From the NCBI GenBank assembly GCA_019915135.1, contig JAHLMK010000021.1, forward strand, positions 496,001 to 560,000: a stretch of 64,000 nucleotides of DNA, read 5' to 3'. The notes under the pieces were generated by a model. It saw only the letters and a list, made by a program, of their open reading frames with translations. It was not told where the DNA came from and searched no databases. The position numbers and the translations under genes were made by a program. Positions 10,301-22,593 of the stretch are shown here, piece by piece. Origin of the DNA: Strobilurus pachycystidiatus. Lineage: Eukaryota; Basidiomycota; Agaricomycetes; Agaricales; Physalacriaceae. Within the stretch, counting starts at the first letter, position 1. The number at the start of each line of letters is the position of its first letter.

Positions 10301-13300
10301 AGCTTCGCGCACCGAGCCATGAGAGGTATATACATGAGATAGAGCGAGGAACGTGAACAGCAATCCTTCCGAAATTCGCCATCCGCTGCTGCTCATCGAC
10401 ATCCGTCTCGAGAACGTCTGGGTTGGCTGCGAGCTCTCCACGATGGAAGGGGTAGCGGTGTCCTTGCGGGGCGAGTCCTGGAAAGGGTCATCGTCTGATG
10501 GCTTTGGAACGACGGGTTGTAGACGAGAAAGACCCTCGAAGGCCCTGTTCCATAGGCGCAACGAATGAATCAAGGCATCCAACGATCCTGCAATATCGTT
10601 CTAGTAGCAATCAGTACCACTTCCGAAAATAATGCAGAACGCAACAGGATACATACGTGAAACATCTGGATAGATGCAAAAACGTTGAAGGCCATGGCGA
10701 CCTGTTCGGTTCGATTGATTCTGAGCTGAGCGCGCTGTAGAGGTGGAAGGCCTTTGTCGTCGTCAAATCGTCCCGCCAAAGCGACGGCTTGGTCGTAGAG
10801 CGACGAACTGTAGATGAGTTAGTCGGCCGTTCCAACTTCGACATGTAGAACCTGCCATTGCTCGAACTCCTCGGACAGGTAACTTGCTTCAGCAAAGCGT
10901 AGAAAGAAAGCTACACTGGTGTCCAGCGAGGTATGTCCTTGCTTGATGATCGGTAGAATCTGATTGAAGAGCTTGGTCGCTCGACGCAGTCTTCCCAAGC
11001 GGACGTATTCAGAAGCCAACTGAACAGAGACTGAGATATAAACTGATCCTCTGTCAGCATTGGGGAAGTGTTTGCCGAGCCAAGACGCAACATACGATCG
11101 CTGGATGGTCCTGAAGAGCGGTCTGCTACACGACGCATGACATCTAGCAAATTGACCTTGGGAAGGAGGAGAGATAAGAATCCCAAGACATGGACCAACG
11201 ACTCTGTTCTTCGGTCAGTCAATGTCAGACGATTCGACGGAGATCCTTACGAAGGACGTCCAGAAGTTTAGCAGGTTGATCAAGCACCAATACCGAAGTT
11301 TCCCCTGCCAAAGTAATGAGATCCACTGATGGCGCGTTCAGCGGAACATCCTGTAGAGCTACGAAATGATGAACGAGAGATCCTCGACTGAGAAGCGTCT
11401 TACCTTTGCGTTGCTTGGGCTTAGGAGTGACGGGATCCTTTGGTGGCGCGCGTTTCCTTGTTGGACGCGCGTTTGGTGTTACCTTCTTGGATGTAGCGGC
11501 CGGGATAGGCGCCTTCTTCGTCGGTTGTTTCAACGGCGGTTGCACCAAGGAACGAAGTAACTCGCAACTCTGATTGGTAGCCTCTTCCACAATCGTCAGC
11601 TGATGCTCATCGTTGGACCTATGGGCGTGCATGGCCTTCCAAACATGGGCTAGTGCGCGGTACTGATTAGCGTAACCAAGAAGCGTCGCATCAGATTGTG
11701 CATCCTGCAATCCCTTGAGTACCATTCAACTGGAAACAGTCGCGAAGTACAGACCTCTAGACTCTTGACTATCTCCGTTGAAATGCGTCCGGGAGTACCG
11801 ACCTCATGGTAAGCCTCCGGACCGCATGTGTAGGCCAAATTCAGACACTTGACCAGCACCCGCGCCCGCTGGACGGGCATGCCACAAGACGCATACAAGT
11901 CAGCAGCTGTTTTCACTAGATGCGGCGCAGCGGCCTTTGCAGCGGCCTTGTGGATGAAAGCCTCCAAAGACTCTATTTGACGTTCGAGAAGCGCGCCTAC
12001 AATATGAGGATCATCAAGGCTGGTATGCAGGGATACTTGACCGATAGGGAGCATGAGATCGCACAACCCTTGATATGTGACTTTGTCCACAACTGAAGCT
12101 AGTTCCTTGGCGGCTGGAGACGATTCGAAGAGTTCGTGAGGGGCGAGAGTGGCCGCGTGCTTGGCGAAGTCCATCGCCTCGTAGGGAAAGGTCTTGATAC
12201 ATTGAAGGAGGGCTTCATACGCAGGCTGTTGAAGAATTAGTTAGACCGCATGATATCGAGTACGAAGGACATTCTTGCCTTTCTGTCACCAATCTTCGCT
12301 GAACAAAGGGCGAGGAGTTGCCATCGACGATAGAGCTGATTCGATAGCTGAGTCCAAGGTTCGTTGGGGTCTCCTTGTGGGAGTGACGCGACAGATGCAT
12401 ATAGAAATAACGCCTTCGTGCCAAGCTTACACCCATCCTCTATGAAACTAATCGCTGAAGCATGCCTGCCAGATTGATACAGCTGTCCGCCTAGGTTATG
12501 AAAGGAGCCTGATATGCATCGCATGAAGTTCGCTGTCTCGGTCGCCTGAAGACCTTTGCGACTGTTCTCCAAGACCGCTGTCGCTCTACTTAAAGTACGA
12601 TGCGAGGTCAAGTAGCTCTTCGGGTTCGACAGTTTGAGTTGTACGCGAGACAGCGCGAAGATTGTGTCGAGGACCTTATTGAGAGAGTTACGATCTGGTT
12701 TCTACGACGCGTGAAGGTGAGAAGGATGACGCCACAGATCAAGTAATATCATACCAAGCCGAGGACAGCCTCTAACACATTGACCAGGGCGACCAGCATC
12801 AATTCAAGCTTCTCATTGGGGGAAGTGGTTGTGTCTAAAGCCTTGACTCCAGCTCTTCGCAGGCGCTCCAGTGCTCGTTCGGCTTTGCTGTCGAAGGCCG
12901 ATGTGTCTTTGGAATTTCGAATGTGTCGCTGTAGCTCATTCAAGGAGACGATGGTCTCGTCCAGGGGAGTAGCAAGTTCATCTACGTCGACTTCAGAAAC
13001 AGGAAAAATGCGATAGTGATTGATCGAGTGAATTACCTGTGGTGTTGGATGGCTTTTCGAGACCAGCTGTCATGCGAGTCAAAGTGGCGTAGAGGTGGGC
13101 GGAGTTATATGGCATTGGATCGTCCATGGCGTCAATCTGTGGGTTTTCCCCCATTGACGGTACAGGCAGGTGGTGAATGAGGGCGACGACTTTGTCCAAT
13201 AGATCCAAATTGTTGGTCTGGAATTGAAGGTGAGATCTTCATATACAATTCATAGATGAAGACTTACGCGCTTGGCGAGCTCCATCCAATACTCGCAGAA

Positions 13301-14379
13301 CGACAGGAAGACGTTGCCCTGCAAAAGGCTCTTGCTGATGGTCTCGCTGCTCACCACTCCGACAATTTGAGAGAATGCTTGAGCAATAACTCCCGCAGCC
13401 TCGTCGTGAGCGGTGGATGTAGTCGGGGTCAAAAGCAGAGCCTTCATGTACTTGGATGCCGCGCTTAGTGCCTGCTCCCAGAAGGTGTCCGGTTTCACGA
13501 CACCAGGGCTGGTATGAACGAGGTAGCAGAGAGCATGCATGCGAATGTAGAATGATTCTCTAGAAGGGCCGTCTGTGGGTAGACATTTCGTGAGGAGGGA
13601 GAAACTTCGCGTTCGAAGCAAATCGACGTCCTTGGATGGTAATGGGGATAGAAGTGGTAGCCAAGATAGAAGAGTGAATTCTGTCCGCAGCGTCTCCGAA
13701 AGTGCGACGAGGAAGACGCTGGCTGAGTGTCTCGTGGACGGAGGTGACTGCGTTGTTATTGTGAGGGAATGAAGAAGGTAAGTTGAGATCAACTTTAGTA
13801 ATGTCGGGTCAGTTGGTGGATTGGCGGGTATGGGTATCGAGATTAGATGGAGGCGATCGGGGGAGGAGGTTGCGTCTACAGCAAGGATTTTGACGAGACT
13901 TGCATGCAGTTCGGATAGCGCTGACAATGCGACATCATACTGGATAGCGTAAATAAGGCGAGGTGCATTGAGCGCCGGAGACGCACCAGTTCGAGAGATG
14001 TCAGTTTGACCAGCACCGCCACAGCCGCCCGCTCGATGTCGAGATCGTTGGGGCACACCTTGCGGAGTACAGAGAGATGGGTGGCCGCTGCGGCAGCACA
14101 AGAATTTGCCTCCGAAAACTTGGAGCCTCTGGCGCCGTCTTTCCGATGCTTCCATCCCGATTCCACCAGCGTCGTGAGAGTCTTGGAGGCCGCATTCACG
14201 GCCAGCATCGAGGTCGTCTTTTTGCTTTCAGCGCTCGCTTTGGACGCGACCTTTCTCTTGTCCTTGTCCGGCACATTGGAGAGGGTGAGACCGGTGGCCA
14301 GCTGGTCAGCGAGCGCATCTACGGCCTTTGCCGTGGCTTTACGGGTGGGAAGTCGGCGCGATGTAGTCGACGGCGGCAT
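7379..14379 (-). CDS. esp1: Separase (Esp1/Cut1-type cysteine protease)
   Basis: Separase cleaves the Scc1/Rad21 kleisin of cohesin at anaphase onset. The gene is about 7 kb with some 20 or more short introns. The start ATG at 14379 gives MPPSTTSRRLPTRKATAKAV; an earlier in-frame triplet at 14394 is TTG, not ATG. The N-terminal three quarters are helical, tetratricopeptide-like sequence plus a basic linker around 11400-11550. The C-terminal protease is clear: exon 8618-7873 holds YYILNPSGDLKRTEERF and GWQGITGRAPSE; exon 7822-7658 holds YLGHGGGEQYIRSHKIRHL and VMLWGCSSG; exon 7610-7379 holds PTLIANLWDVTDRDIDKF and ends YGIPFYL. Catalytic His (GHGG, codon 7812-7810) and Cys (WGCSSG, codon 7734-7732) are both present. 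Internal exon borders between 9.3 and 13.2 kb were not all resolved. Securin, the partner, is not evident nearby. Confidence 0.93.
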
Positions 14380-15123
14380 TGGTGAGCGCGTCAAAGAGAA
14401 CGTCGGCGTCGTTAAACAACGGTAGTGCGGTCACGTGATGACCGGCCCCGGGTCTGGGCCATCCCATCCTCGTCAGTGGAATGAGTCATCCAGGCTGAGA
14501 GGAGGCATTTGACAAAGCAAGTCGGCATAATATTGCGCCTCCATATTGCACTCATATTGCGCATCCGCGCGCTTATTTGCTTGACCGCACTAGTCCTTTC
14601 TGATTCCTTCGTCGCACCCTGAAAAATAAATGCTAATATCATGCCTTGGCGATTTTGAGTTGCGAGTGACAGTCTTCAGGTGTCCCCCTGACTTCTCCGC
14701 ATTCTCGAAGTCTTCCAGCAGGTACAGAGGAACACGGAATCACGGATTCGTAAAATAAATTGGTGGTAAAAATTCGCCGTAGATTGACCGGTCACCGAAG
14801 GCATAAACAAACATTTACTGATTGTCGATACGGGAAGTCGACGACATCGATTCGGACTTCGAGGACTCTCAACCAACCACTCAATCCAGCGGAAACACCT
14901 TTTGGTATGCGCATTTCCACTGCCAGCTATTTCCGGGCGCTTTGCATATGCTCCCGGCCGAGGCCCGACACTTCCTCTGAGGGGCTTCGAGTTTTTGCAC
15001 CTGATCAACGATCATCAATGTTCTCCCCTTATCCCCCTTATTAGTGGCCGAAGCGAGATCAAATTCACGAATTCTTTAAATACGCCCCGACCATGTTGGC
15101 TTTCTCCCGACCGTCCTCCCAAG
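14380..15123. other. Intergenic region, divergent promoters of separase and GMC gene
   Basis: About 744 bases between divergent starts. Around 14534-14565 there is a run of short near-repeats of ATATTGCGC/ATATTGCAC on the plus strand, which could be a binding-site cluster. I see no coding sequence, tRNA or transposon. A TATA-like box for the GMC gene is listed separately. Confidence 0.5.
15075..15082 (+). promoter_or_regulatory. TATA-like box of GMC oxidoreductase gene
   Basis: TTTAAATA, about 42 bases upstream of the ATG at 15124. Position and composition fit a core promoter; there is no further support. Confidence 0.4.
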
Positions 15124-17666
15124 ATGATTTCCACACTCTTCATTGCTGCGGCACTTCTGGGTTTCGCTCGAGGCACGTACGTTGACCTCAACGCGACGAA
15201 CTCGACTGGTCCCAAGATCCTCTCGACCTCGAAGTTTGAGTAGGTTATCTCATTGTTATCGGGAGAGATTGCTCACGATGTTTTGTCTATAGTTACGTGT
15301 GTATGGCGACCTGTGGTTAGGCACTCGACTTATTCCCGCGCAGATCATCGTCGGTGGAGGTACCTCTGGATTGACTGTTGCGAAACGGCTGGCCGAGGCT
15401 TTGAAGACGACCAGCTCAATTTTGGTTCTTGAGGCTGGCCGCTCCGGTATCGACGAGTCCGTAATACCTTTCACTCCATACCATTCAGTATTCATCTAAC
15501 CTTTCCCGGTCAGCGAATTGGTCACAGTACCCTCTAATTCATTCCATTTCGTCGGCAGTGATATCGACTGGTTTTTCGAGGTAAGCATCAGACTTGCTGC
15601 TGGGACCCTGACCCTCATAATCCCGCTCAGACTTCTCCGCAAGTCCATGCTGACGGCCAAACCATCAACCTGTCGCAGGGCAAGGTACGCGCCTTTCTTC
15701 CGTTCTATTTTCATCGCACTCACGCATAGCAGGTGCTCGGTGGTGGTTCCGCGGTCAACGGTCTCGTATGGACGCGTGGTGCCAAAGAGGAGTACGATGC
15801 CTTCGAAACTCTCGGCAATGATGGATGGAACTGGAACGGCTTGTACCCTTATATAAAAAAGGTTTGTGATATTCCGCTCTTTTTGAATTTGAAGCAGGTC
15901 TAAGGTCCGTCTTAGGTTGAGAACCTGCAATACCCCTCCGCCGACTACATCGATGAGTATGGAGTTGCGGTCACCGCCTCTTCCCTCGGTTCAAGTGGTC
16001 CTGTCACCCTCTCGTACCCTGCTTTCATCCCCGAATACCACGAGAAATTCGTTGCAGGCTCGATCGAACTCGGTCACATCTTCAACACCGATGCTTATGG
16101 CGGCAACAACACCGGTGTCATGTTCAGTCTCTCGTCCCAGAACCTCGTTCCCACTCGTCAGACTTCGGAGTTTGCGTACTGTGAGTCTCTTCTGCCTCCA
16201 AGTATCGATCGCCGTAACTCAACGCGAGCTTAGTGGACACTATCACCGTCAAGAACAAGCTTACGACCATCATTCATGCCACAGTCTCTAAGATCAACTT
16301 TGTCAAGGATGGTTCTTTGATGAGGGCTACTGGTGTTCAAGTACACTCCCCCGACGGCACTGAGTACACCGCCACACTCGCTAAGAAGGGTGAACTCATT
16401 CTCGCTGCTGGTGTCGTCCGCACTCCCCAGATTCTCGAGCTATCCGGTGTAGGGAACCCCGATGTCTTGACTCCTTTGGGTATCGACGTCCTGATCAACC
16501 TCCCTGGTGTCGGTGAGAATTACGAGGACCAGTACGTTTCAGAATCTGTTGTCGTTCTTCGTTATCAATGCTTACTTGCCCTACAGCACCTTGACCCTTC
16601 TGACCTACGCACTCCAACCCGGCTACGAGTCTTTCGACGCTCTCGGCTACGACACTGCTTTAGCCGAGGAACAAGCTGCTTTGTTCAAGCAAGGTCAGGG
16701 ATGGCTCACTTTCGCCCAAGCTGTCACCGACTTCGAGCCTATCTCTACCATCCTCAACGCGACCGAGCTACAAGAAGCCTACAGGATCCTCGAGACCAAA
16801 CCCGATGGCATCTCCCAGAAGCAATTTGACATTATCAAGGAGCAGATCCTAAGTGATATCCCCCAGGTCGAGTACCTTCTGGTGTGTCCTGCTATCTACG
16901 GCTCTTTCATATACCTGTAACTAACGCTTCTCCAGTTCAACGGCTTCTCCGCCGGTGAGGTCAAGGAGGCCGACACGAGTTATGTCTCCTTGACTGCGAC
17001 TCACGTCCACCCCCTCTCCCGTGGCTCTATCGTCAGTCACGCTCGCATGACTACTTTGCTATTCTTTGACGTCGAGTCCATAGCACATTCAAACCACTGA
17101 TATTAACGACCACCCCGTCATCAATCCCAACCTTCTCTCAACTGAGTGGGACACCTGGTGGTTGGCCAAGGCCACTGCTTACGCTCGCAGGATCTGCCAG
17201 ACCGCGGCGTTCCAGGAGATCCTTGTCTCTGAAGAGACTTGGCCCGGTTGTGAGCCATTTTTTGGTCTCACCTCGAAAGACACAGCGCTCATCAACTGTT
17301 TTAGCCTCTGTTCAGACCGACGAGGATTGGCAACAGTTCGTCAAAAAGGGAGTTAACGCTGGTGTAAGCATGTCTATCTGTTGGCTGTTCAATCGCTCAT
17401 CGACGCGCCAATGTAGTATCACTCCATCGGAACGGCTTCTATGCTGCCACAGGCGGACAAGGGTGTCGTCAACAACAAGCTATTGGTCTACGGGTAAGCT
17501 GCTTATTACAGTCGCTTTTCCCTCCGCCTAATCAGTCGCCCATAGAACTTCCAATGTCCGCGTCAGCGACCTTTCTGCCATGCCCATCCACGTATCCGCA
17601 CACACCCAGCCTCATGCCTACCTCTTTGGAGAAAGGGCCGCCGCCATCCTCCTTGGAAACCTTTGA
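15124..17666 (+). CDS. Secreted GMC oxidoreductase (aryl-alcohol/alcohol oxidase-like)
   Basis: Flavoprotein of the glucose-methanol-choline family, which oxidises alcohols or sugars and makes H2O2. MISTLFIAAALLGFARG is a plausible signal peptide. After exon 1 (15124-15239), a 4-nt exon (15293-15296) and an exon from 15344, the FAD motif reads FDYIIVGGGTSG. Later landmarks: LVLEAGRSG, DIDWFFE, GKVLGGGSAVNGLVWTRGA, LILAAGVVRTPQILELSGVG, and the catalytic end YHSIGTASMLPQ ... LLVYGTSNVRV ... SAHTQPHAYLFGERAA, giving the His pair at YHSIGT and SAHTQ. About a dozen introns, roughly 600 residues. The splice near 15455-15530 is uncertain: the best GT donor (15461) is out of phase, and a weaker donor a few bases earlier restores frame. 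The substrate cannot be read from sequence. Confidence 0.88.
15293..15296 (+). other. 4-nt microexon in the GMC oxidoreductase gene
   Basis: TTAC, between acceptor GTCTATAG and donor GTGTGT. Exon 1 ends in phase 2 (GA); adding TTAC gives Asp-Tyr and returns to phase 0 for IIVGGGTSG, so the canonical FDYIIVGGG motif is complete only with this exon. Confidence 0.75.
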
Positions 17667-18368
17667 CGAGTGCCGCGCAGTGAAAATACAACTTACGTGG
17701 ATCTACAATATACCAACTTTCCTTGGGATCACATGTGACGGACTTGTAACTTATACCTAAGTACCCTCTCGTGTTGTGCGCTATGTTTTGTTGTCGAATG
17801 TGGAGCAATATTTGAACGATTCCCGCTTGCGCAAATTTGAGGCTTCCAGAAAATGTGCGTCGATACATAAGCCCACGACATGCTTTGCGGGTTGTCATCT
17901 ACTACTGTACTGATGGATTTCGTTGTTATAAGTATCGTTATGAGTATGAAAAGTACACTAGTCCAGTTTCAATTTGCACTCGGTGCCATATCATGAGGGC
18001 CTTATACGGGTACTATAATAGATGCCGTCTGAGTGATAGGCTGTTACTATACGATGCTAGACCTTTCGATGGACGACACCGTGTAAACAACTTCTGTACA
18101 ATCCTGAAGGTATAGATCACGACCCTTTTTACCTGGGTTGGACGTTGAACGTTCCAAGAACGTTCGTTGAACACCAACGCGGGTATATCGGATTCTCAGC
18201 GCAATGAAGCCTGGTGCACGATATGCATAACGTAGGGTATGAAACAGATAAATCAAACTAGAGATAGAGAAACATTACGGGCAGGTGCCAAACTGAGATA
18301 TGCCGTTACATGGAGGGAGATGGAGATATGAAGATGCTCTAACACTAAATAGAGAGAAGAAAATACAC
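17667..18368. other. Intergenic region between convergent genes
   Basis: About 700 AT-richer bases between the stop of the GMC gene and the stop of the perilipin-like gene. It should hold both 3' untranslated regions. Short open frames on both strands have no family resemblance. No repeat or RNA gene was noticed. Confidence 0.5.
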
Positions 18369-19562
18369 CTAGTGTGCGTCACCGTTTACACCATTGACTG
18401 TCGGTGCAGCTTCAGGTGCAGCAGCGCGGCCGCGAGCGAGCAGGTCTGATACAGATGCCTTCAAGCTCTCCAGTATCGGTGACACACTCGCGGTGACTTC
18501 CTGACCCATCTTGCCAACCTTCTCCTGCAAAGGCAGATCCTTCGACAACACAATGGTGCGAAGGTCTGCGATGGTAGTGCCAAGCTTCTGAGAGAATTCG
18601 GTGTACAGTTCCTGGGTGCCGGGAGGGATGCGGCTCTGGATTTGGGAGGTTGAGTTCTGAAGGGTGGTAGTGGCAGAGGTCTTCATGGACGCGGCCATCG
18701 CGGTGGAAGAAGCCTGAAGTTTCTCGAGTTCAGCAAGCAGGTTCTCGTGAAGGCTGGTGATGTGGGTCCTGGCGGAAGTGTAGGAAGAGGTGGCGAGTGC
18801 GCTAACAGACTGCGAAGTCTCCGAAGCCTTTTTGCTGCAGAGAGAGAATGAGAACAATACTTGAGTGGATAGGGTTGATACATACACAAGAGCAGAGTGT
18901 TCCTGGAACTGTTTAACCTGCTCCGTCGAGTAGTCGTACACCTGGTCTTTGATAGACTTGGAAAGAGCGAGGGCGCGCTGGTACTGGTACTGGGGGCCTT
19001 CAGCGCCTTCGGCGGGACGAGAATCAGGGTTGATTTTCGTGTAAGCGCCTTCGACATAGTTCAGAATGGGAGTGAATTGCTGTGGATCAGATGGATCAGG
19101 ATTATTGGGGGAAATTCCGAGTGAAATTACTCTGCTTACCTGGTCGATGCCCTGAGCGACCTGGAACGCGGGCTGCCTGACCTTCTCGTCGATGGTCTTG
19201 GACACACTAGCGCGCCTCTCGCGCACAAAGGTTGCGACCTCCTCTGGCTTGGTGGTGAACGCGCTGGGGTACGCGGACTCGACAACATCGACGGCCTTGT
19301 TGGCGTAGCCATCAGCGCGTACGATAAGAGGCGCAAGACGGAGCTGTATGGGCTCCGTGTACTTGTACGCAGACGTTGAGATGTCCTTGGCGGTGGTGTA
19401 GGGGGATTTGGTGTACACGTTGGAGTTGAGCGTCTCGTTGATCGTCGCGAGCGACGAAGAGACGAGCGGGATCGAGATAAGGCGGTTCAACGCCGTGAAC
19501 TCGGGCGGGGGGGACGACTCAGAGGGCAACGGGACGGTTGAGGTTTCTGTCTTGGCCGACAT
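18369..19562 (-). CDS. Perilipin-like lipid-droplet protein (fungal Mpl1/CAP20 type)
   Basis: Exons 19562-19140, 19079-18886 and 18834-18369 join to 1083 nt, about 360 residues. The protein has no membrane span or signal peptide. It is built of amphipathic 11-mer-like helices rich in Ala, Ser, Thr and Val (for example SLATINETLNSNVYTKSP, RADGYANKAVDVVESAYP, RRASVSKTIDEKVRQP, TSSYTSARTHITSLHENL). This composition and the N-terminal block FTALNRLISIPLVSSSL resemble fungal perilipins, which coat lipid droplets. The start MSAKTETSTVPLPSESS at 19562 was chosen over an upstream ATG at 19658, which lies in a stretch of different character. Introns 19080-19139 and 18835-18885 have standard borders. 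Lipid-droplet location is inferred from the family resemblance only. Confidence 0.72.
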   Translation of the reverse strand: MSAKTETSTVPLPSESSPPPEFTALNRLISIPLVSSSLATINETLNSNVYTKSPYTTAKDISTSAYKYTEPIQLRLAPLIVRADGYANKAVDVVESAYPSAFTTKPEEVATFVRERRASVSKTIDEKVRQPAFQVAQGIDQVSRVISLGISPNNPDPSDPQQFTPILNYVEGAYTKINPDSRPAEGAEGPQYQYQRALALSKSIKDQVYDYSTEQVKQFQEHSALVYVSTLSTQVLFSFSLCSKKASETSQSVSALATSSYTSARTHITSLHENLLAELEKLQASSTAMAASMKTSATTTLQNSTSQIQSRIPPGTQELYTEFSQKLGTTIADLRTIVLSKDLPLQEKVGKMGQEVTASVSPILESLKASVSDLLARGRAAAPEAAPTVNGVNGDAH

Positions 19563-21571
19563 GGTGGTAAAAGGGTAAGGAATATGCGTTGAGATAGCCA
19601 GCCCATCTTCATATACAGTTGGCTGATTGACATGTGAATTCGACCTTCGATCACTCACTGCCTTTTGTGGGCAATCCGCCTTCCGGGTTTTCTTCTGGCC
19701 ACATCCACGTAAATGCTTATCTTTCCTTTCGGCGCAGTAAAAGCTCTGGCGTGCCGCTCCTGATGGAGACTGTTGACGCGAATACGCTCTTACTCTCGCT
19801 AATCACAGTCATCTACCACTGCGCGCATTTTCACGTGTTTTCGGCGTTATCTGCGTTCATGAGATTTCCACACAGCCTCAATCGCAGCCAGAATCCTCCA
19901 GAGGATGGAACACAGGTCAGTAGTGTCTCTTTCGACCTGAATACTCATTGTCTGCTTCCTGGGGGATCGTCCTGCTGCCCCGGGCAGGCGCTGCGTAAAA
20001 TAGCCAAAATTTGAAGCCTGGTCCGTCAGGTCTGCGCACTTAAGGTATGATTCTCAGCCATCGCGTAACCGTAAGCCGTAACATCTGTCAGCTTATGCGA
20101 CATGCTCTATTGAATCTCATTTTCAGCTCCAACAACAGTTCTCATGGACGTGTACTCATTCAAAGGTGACTTTGATCCTTTGCCGAGGATCTGACGAGTA
20201 CACATGTCGCTTTCTATGCTTTTTCGCCCCTTCGGCGCTTCAGAAATGGAATAACAATCACTGATTTCCAGCAATCAATGTGGGTACCTGCCTTGTTCAT
20301 TGCCTGCATGTGAACTGAGTCCAGACTACGTCTTGGCGTGGACAAGACCGTTCAAACTTCAGATGCAGACACCAGTTGCACTCTTACTTTCATGCTCCTG
20401 CTCGACTTCCTCTGACTCGCTCTCAGCCACCGACTTGAACAGTTGTATGTTGGCCTCCACTACTGTACTCTGGCCGGCGACAGCTTCAGTCCGTATCGTG
20501 TCCGTTTGTTCAGCTACAATATCATTCCGAGCCCATGGACGTTCATCCCTTTGAGGAATACAAAGCAAGTAGTCTAAGCCTTATATGTACCTACCCTAAT
20601 CGAAGCACTGATCACTGCCGGCCATTGACAGTTCCTGCGGTGGACGCTCCCTCAGCTGCACTATGACGCGAGCGCTATGTCAAGCCTATTCATAGAGCTT
20701 CTGTGAGTACCAGAATGGGCACCATCCTCGATGCATTGAACCTTCTCGCGTTCCACTCTCTATAGATACCCCAAGTCATGTTTCCCATTCCACGACTCTC
20801 CCGACCTCACCCGTGTACTTCTTACGCCATGTGCTTGATCAAGAACTTGAAGAGCTAAGACTGACACATTAACATCTTCACGTCTTCACGTCCATCCTTG
20901 AACCTGAGGGCAATCAATGAAGTCGTGATTATCCATTCAGTAACGACATCTCGGGAGGATCAGGTTAAAGAGATGATGATAGTGCATTCAGCTTTCTGCA
21001 GAGCCTCGCCCCTTCCGACCGCATGCTGATAATGATACAATCTGAGAACAGGTCGCGAACAATCCAGAGTGCGCGACGAGGAGACAAGTGACCGTGGCTA
21101 GACACTCAGAGTCTCAGCCTGGTATAGTTTGACGCCGATGTGGCGGCCGAGCTCGGACGAAGTGCGCAAAGTCGCACGCTCACACTTGAGGAAGAGTTTT
21201 GTCTATAAGGATCATCGGGCATGGGGTACCTGCCCGTGAAATGAGGCAGAAGAGCTCGTGAAAACCGACGGAACATCTGGAATTGGTAGGTATATCGCGG
21301 ATGTAGGAATACAGCGGTAAGCCCATTCTCCCCGGACAGAAATGGTTATCGGCACTGGCAGCGCCTCCGTGCTCTCAGCTGTCCGGAGTCGATGATTGTC
21401 GGAGAGTTCCTCGAAAATTCCCGGCTCTCGTAATTTAATGAATTACGCGTGAGTCTGTGGACATAAACCCCGAAAGACTGGACCTGCAGCCCGCGCCGTG
21501 TGAGAAGCGCAACAATCGTCTAGTGGAATGTCTCACACATTTTATCGCGTATCACATCCGTTGCATTCATT
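19563..21571. other. 2-kb gap without a recognised gene
   Basis: The gap lies between the perilipin-like start and the PIMT stop. I looked on both strands and found no family motif. The best open stretch is 20568-20359 on the minus strand, whose end is acidic (VAESESEEVEQEHES) and could be an exon of a missed gene, but no convincing partners or start were found. The sequence near 21300-21450 is AT-rich. No repeat was evident. Confidence 0.4.
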
Positions 21572-22593
21572 TCACTCTTGCGCCTTCCGATCCGTCAATG
21601 GAACGTACTAGCAGGGTCGTCAGAATAGAGTGTGGCGCAACGCAAATTCACAGGCGGTACCCGAACATCCATGATCTCCGTCTTGGTGACATTGCCGTTT
21701 TGATCTTTGTCGATATGGAAAATCTTCTGCAAGTTGGTCCCAACGGGTATGAACATGCGGCCCGGGGATGCCAGCTGTTCGACGAGCTTCTGAGGAAGAA
21801 CGGGGGCGGCGGCGCCGACATGTATGGCGTCGTATGGCCCTACGCAGCCCACAACTCAGATCCCAAGCCGGTGGTGCTTTAGAGCCAAGAGGAACCCACC
21901 GCCACTTTCATAGCCTTCCGTAAAAGAAGGGCAAGTTGAGAGGGGAATTCCAGCGTGTAAATTGACAGGTATCCTCTCACCTTCTCGTCCATCACCGGTG
22001 ATGATCTGTATGTTTCTCGACAAGAGCGCGTCCGCCAGGCCGTCCTTAGTCAAATTAGCTACTGACCAAGCGGCCAGCTCTGGAATGTGCTCAATGCCAA
22101 TGACTTGGCACGGCGTCTCAGCAGCGGATGCCAAGTGATATAGAACCGCAGAGAGGTACCCAGATCCACTTCCTACGTCAAGAATTTTAGACCCAGGACG
22201 TATGTACGGGAGGAGGTGCTCCGCGGCATAGGCATGCTAAGGCGACGTGTAATTGCTTGGCTGGGAGCCAGACGTATTATAACCTACCATGTGAGGAGCA
22301 CTAATTGTGGCGCCATGCCCGATGATCCTGTCGGCGAAGCATCGTGAGCGCGGAACTCGGGCATTGAGAGGCAAAGAATTCGTTACTGGGGTGAGTCTTC
22401 GTAGGCAGCAGCCGGGTGCACAACATAATTGGCGCGATCGACCTTGGCCATTGCCTGCAGTGCATGTCACAGCTAGCTGCTGATTGCTGTTGCTATCACC
22501 TTCCTGCTGTACGCGTTCAGCCGTGATGATTTTGTTGGCGGCCATGTTTGTGATGAGCTCCAGATTGGTCTTCCCTGTGCAGCGCCAGGCCAT
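21572..22593 (-). CDS. pcm: Protein-L-isoaspartate O-methyltransferase (PIMT)
   Basis: This enzyme methylates L-isoaspartyl residues with SAM, starting repair of aged proteins. Exons begin 22593-22513, 22454-22387, 22327-22288 and 22236 onward, all in frame. Order of motifs: AMAKVDRANYVV, YEDSPQ joined to IIGHGATISAPHMHAYA, the SAM loop KILDVGSGSGYLSAVL, VIGIEHIPELAAWSVANL, IITGDGREGYE, GPYDAIHVGAAAPVLPQKL, and PGRMFIPVG. A last intron (GTACCG...GCTAG) gives the true C-terminus MDVRYVPLTDRKAQE with stop at 21572; reading through without splicing gives a spurious end at 21595. Two closely spaced introns around 21880-21960 are the least certain junctions. It is divergent from the transporter gene at 22842, with 248 bases between starts. 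Confidence 0.9.

Noticed and set aside
13250..14155. Open frames on the plus strand opposite separase (for example 14006-14425, 13575-13772)
   Set aside because: They mirror the separase coding frames, lack motifs and run against a gene with an unambiguous protease domain.
15496..15930. Minus-strand open frame opposite the GMC gene
   Set aside because: It crosses several GMC introns and exons on the other strand and carries no motif.
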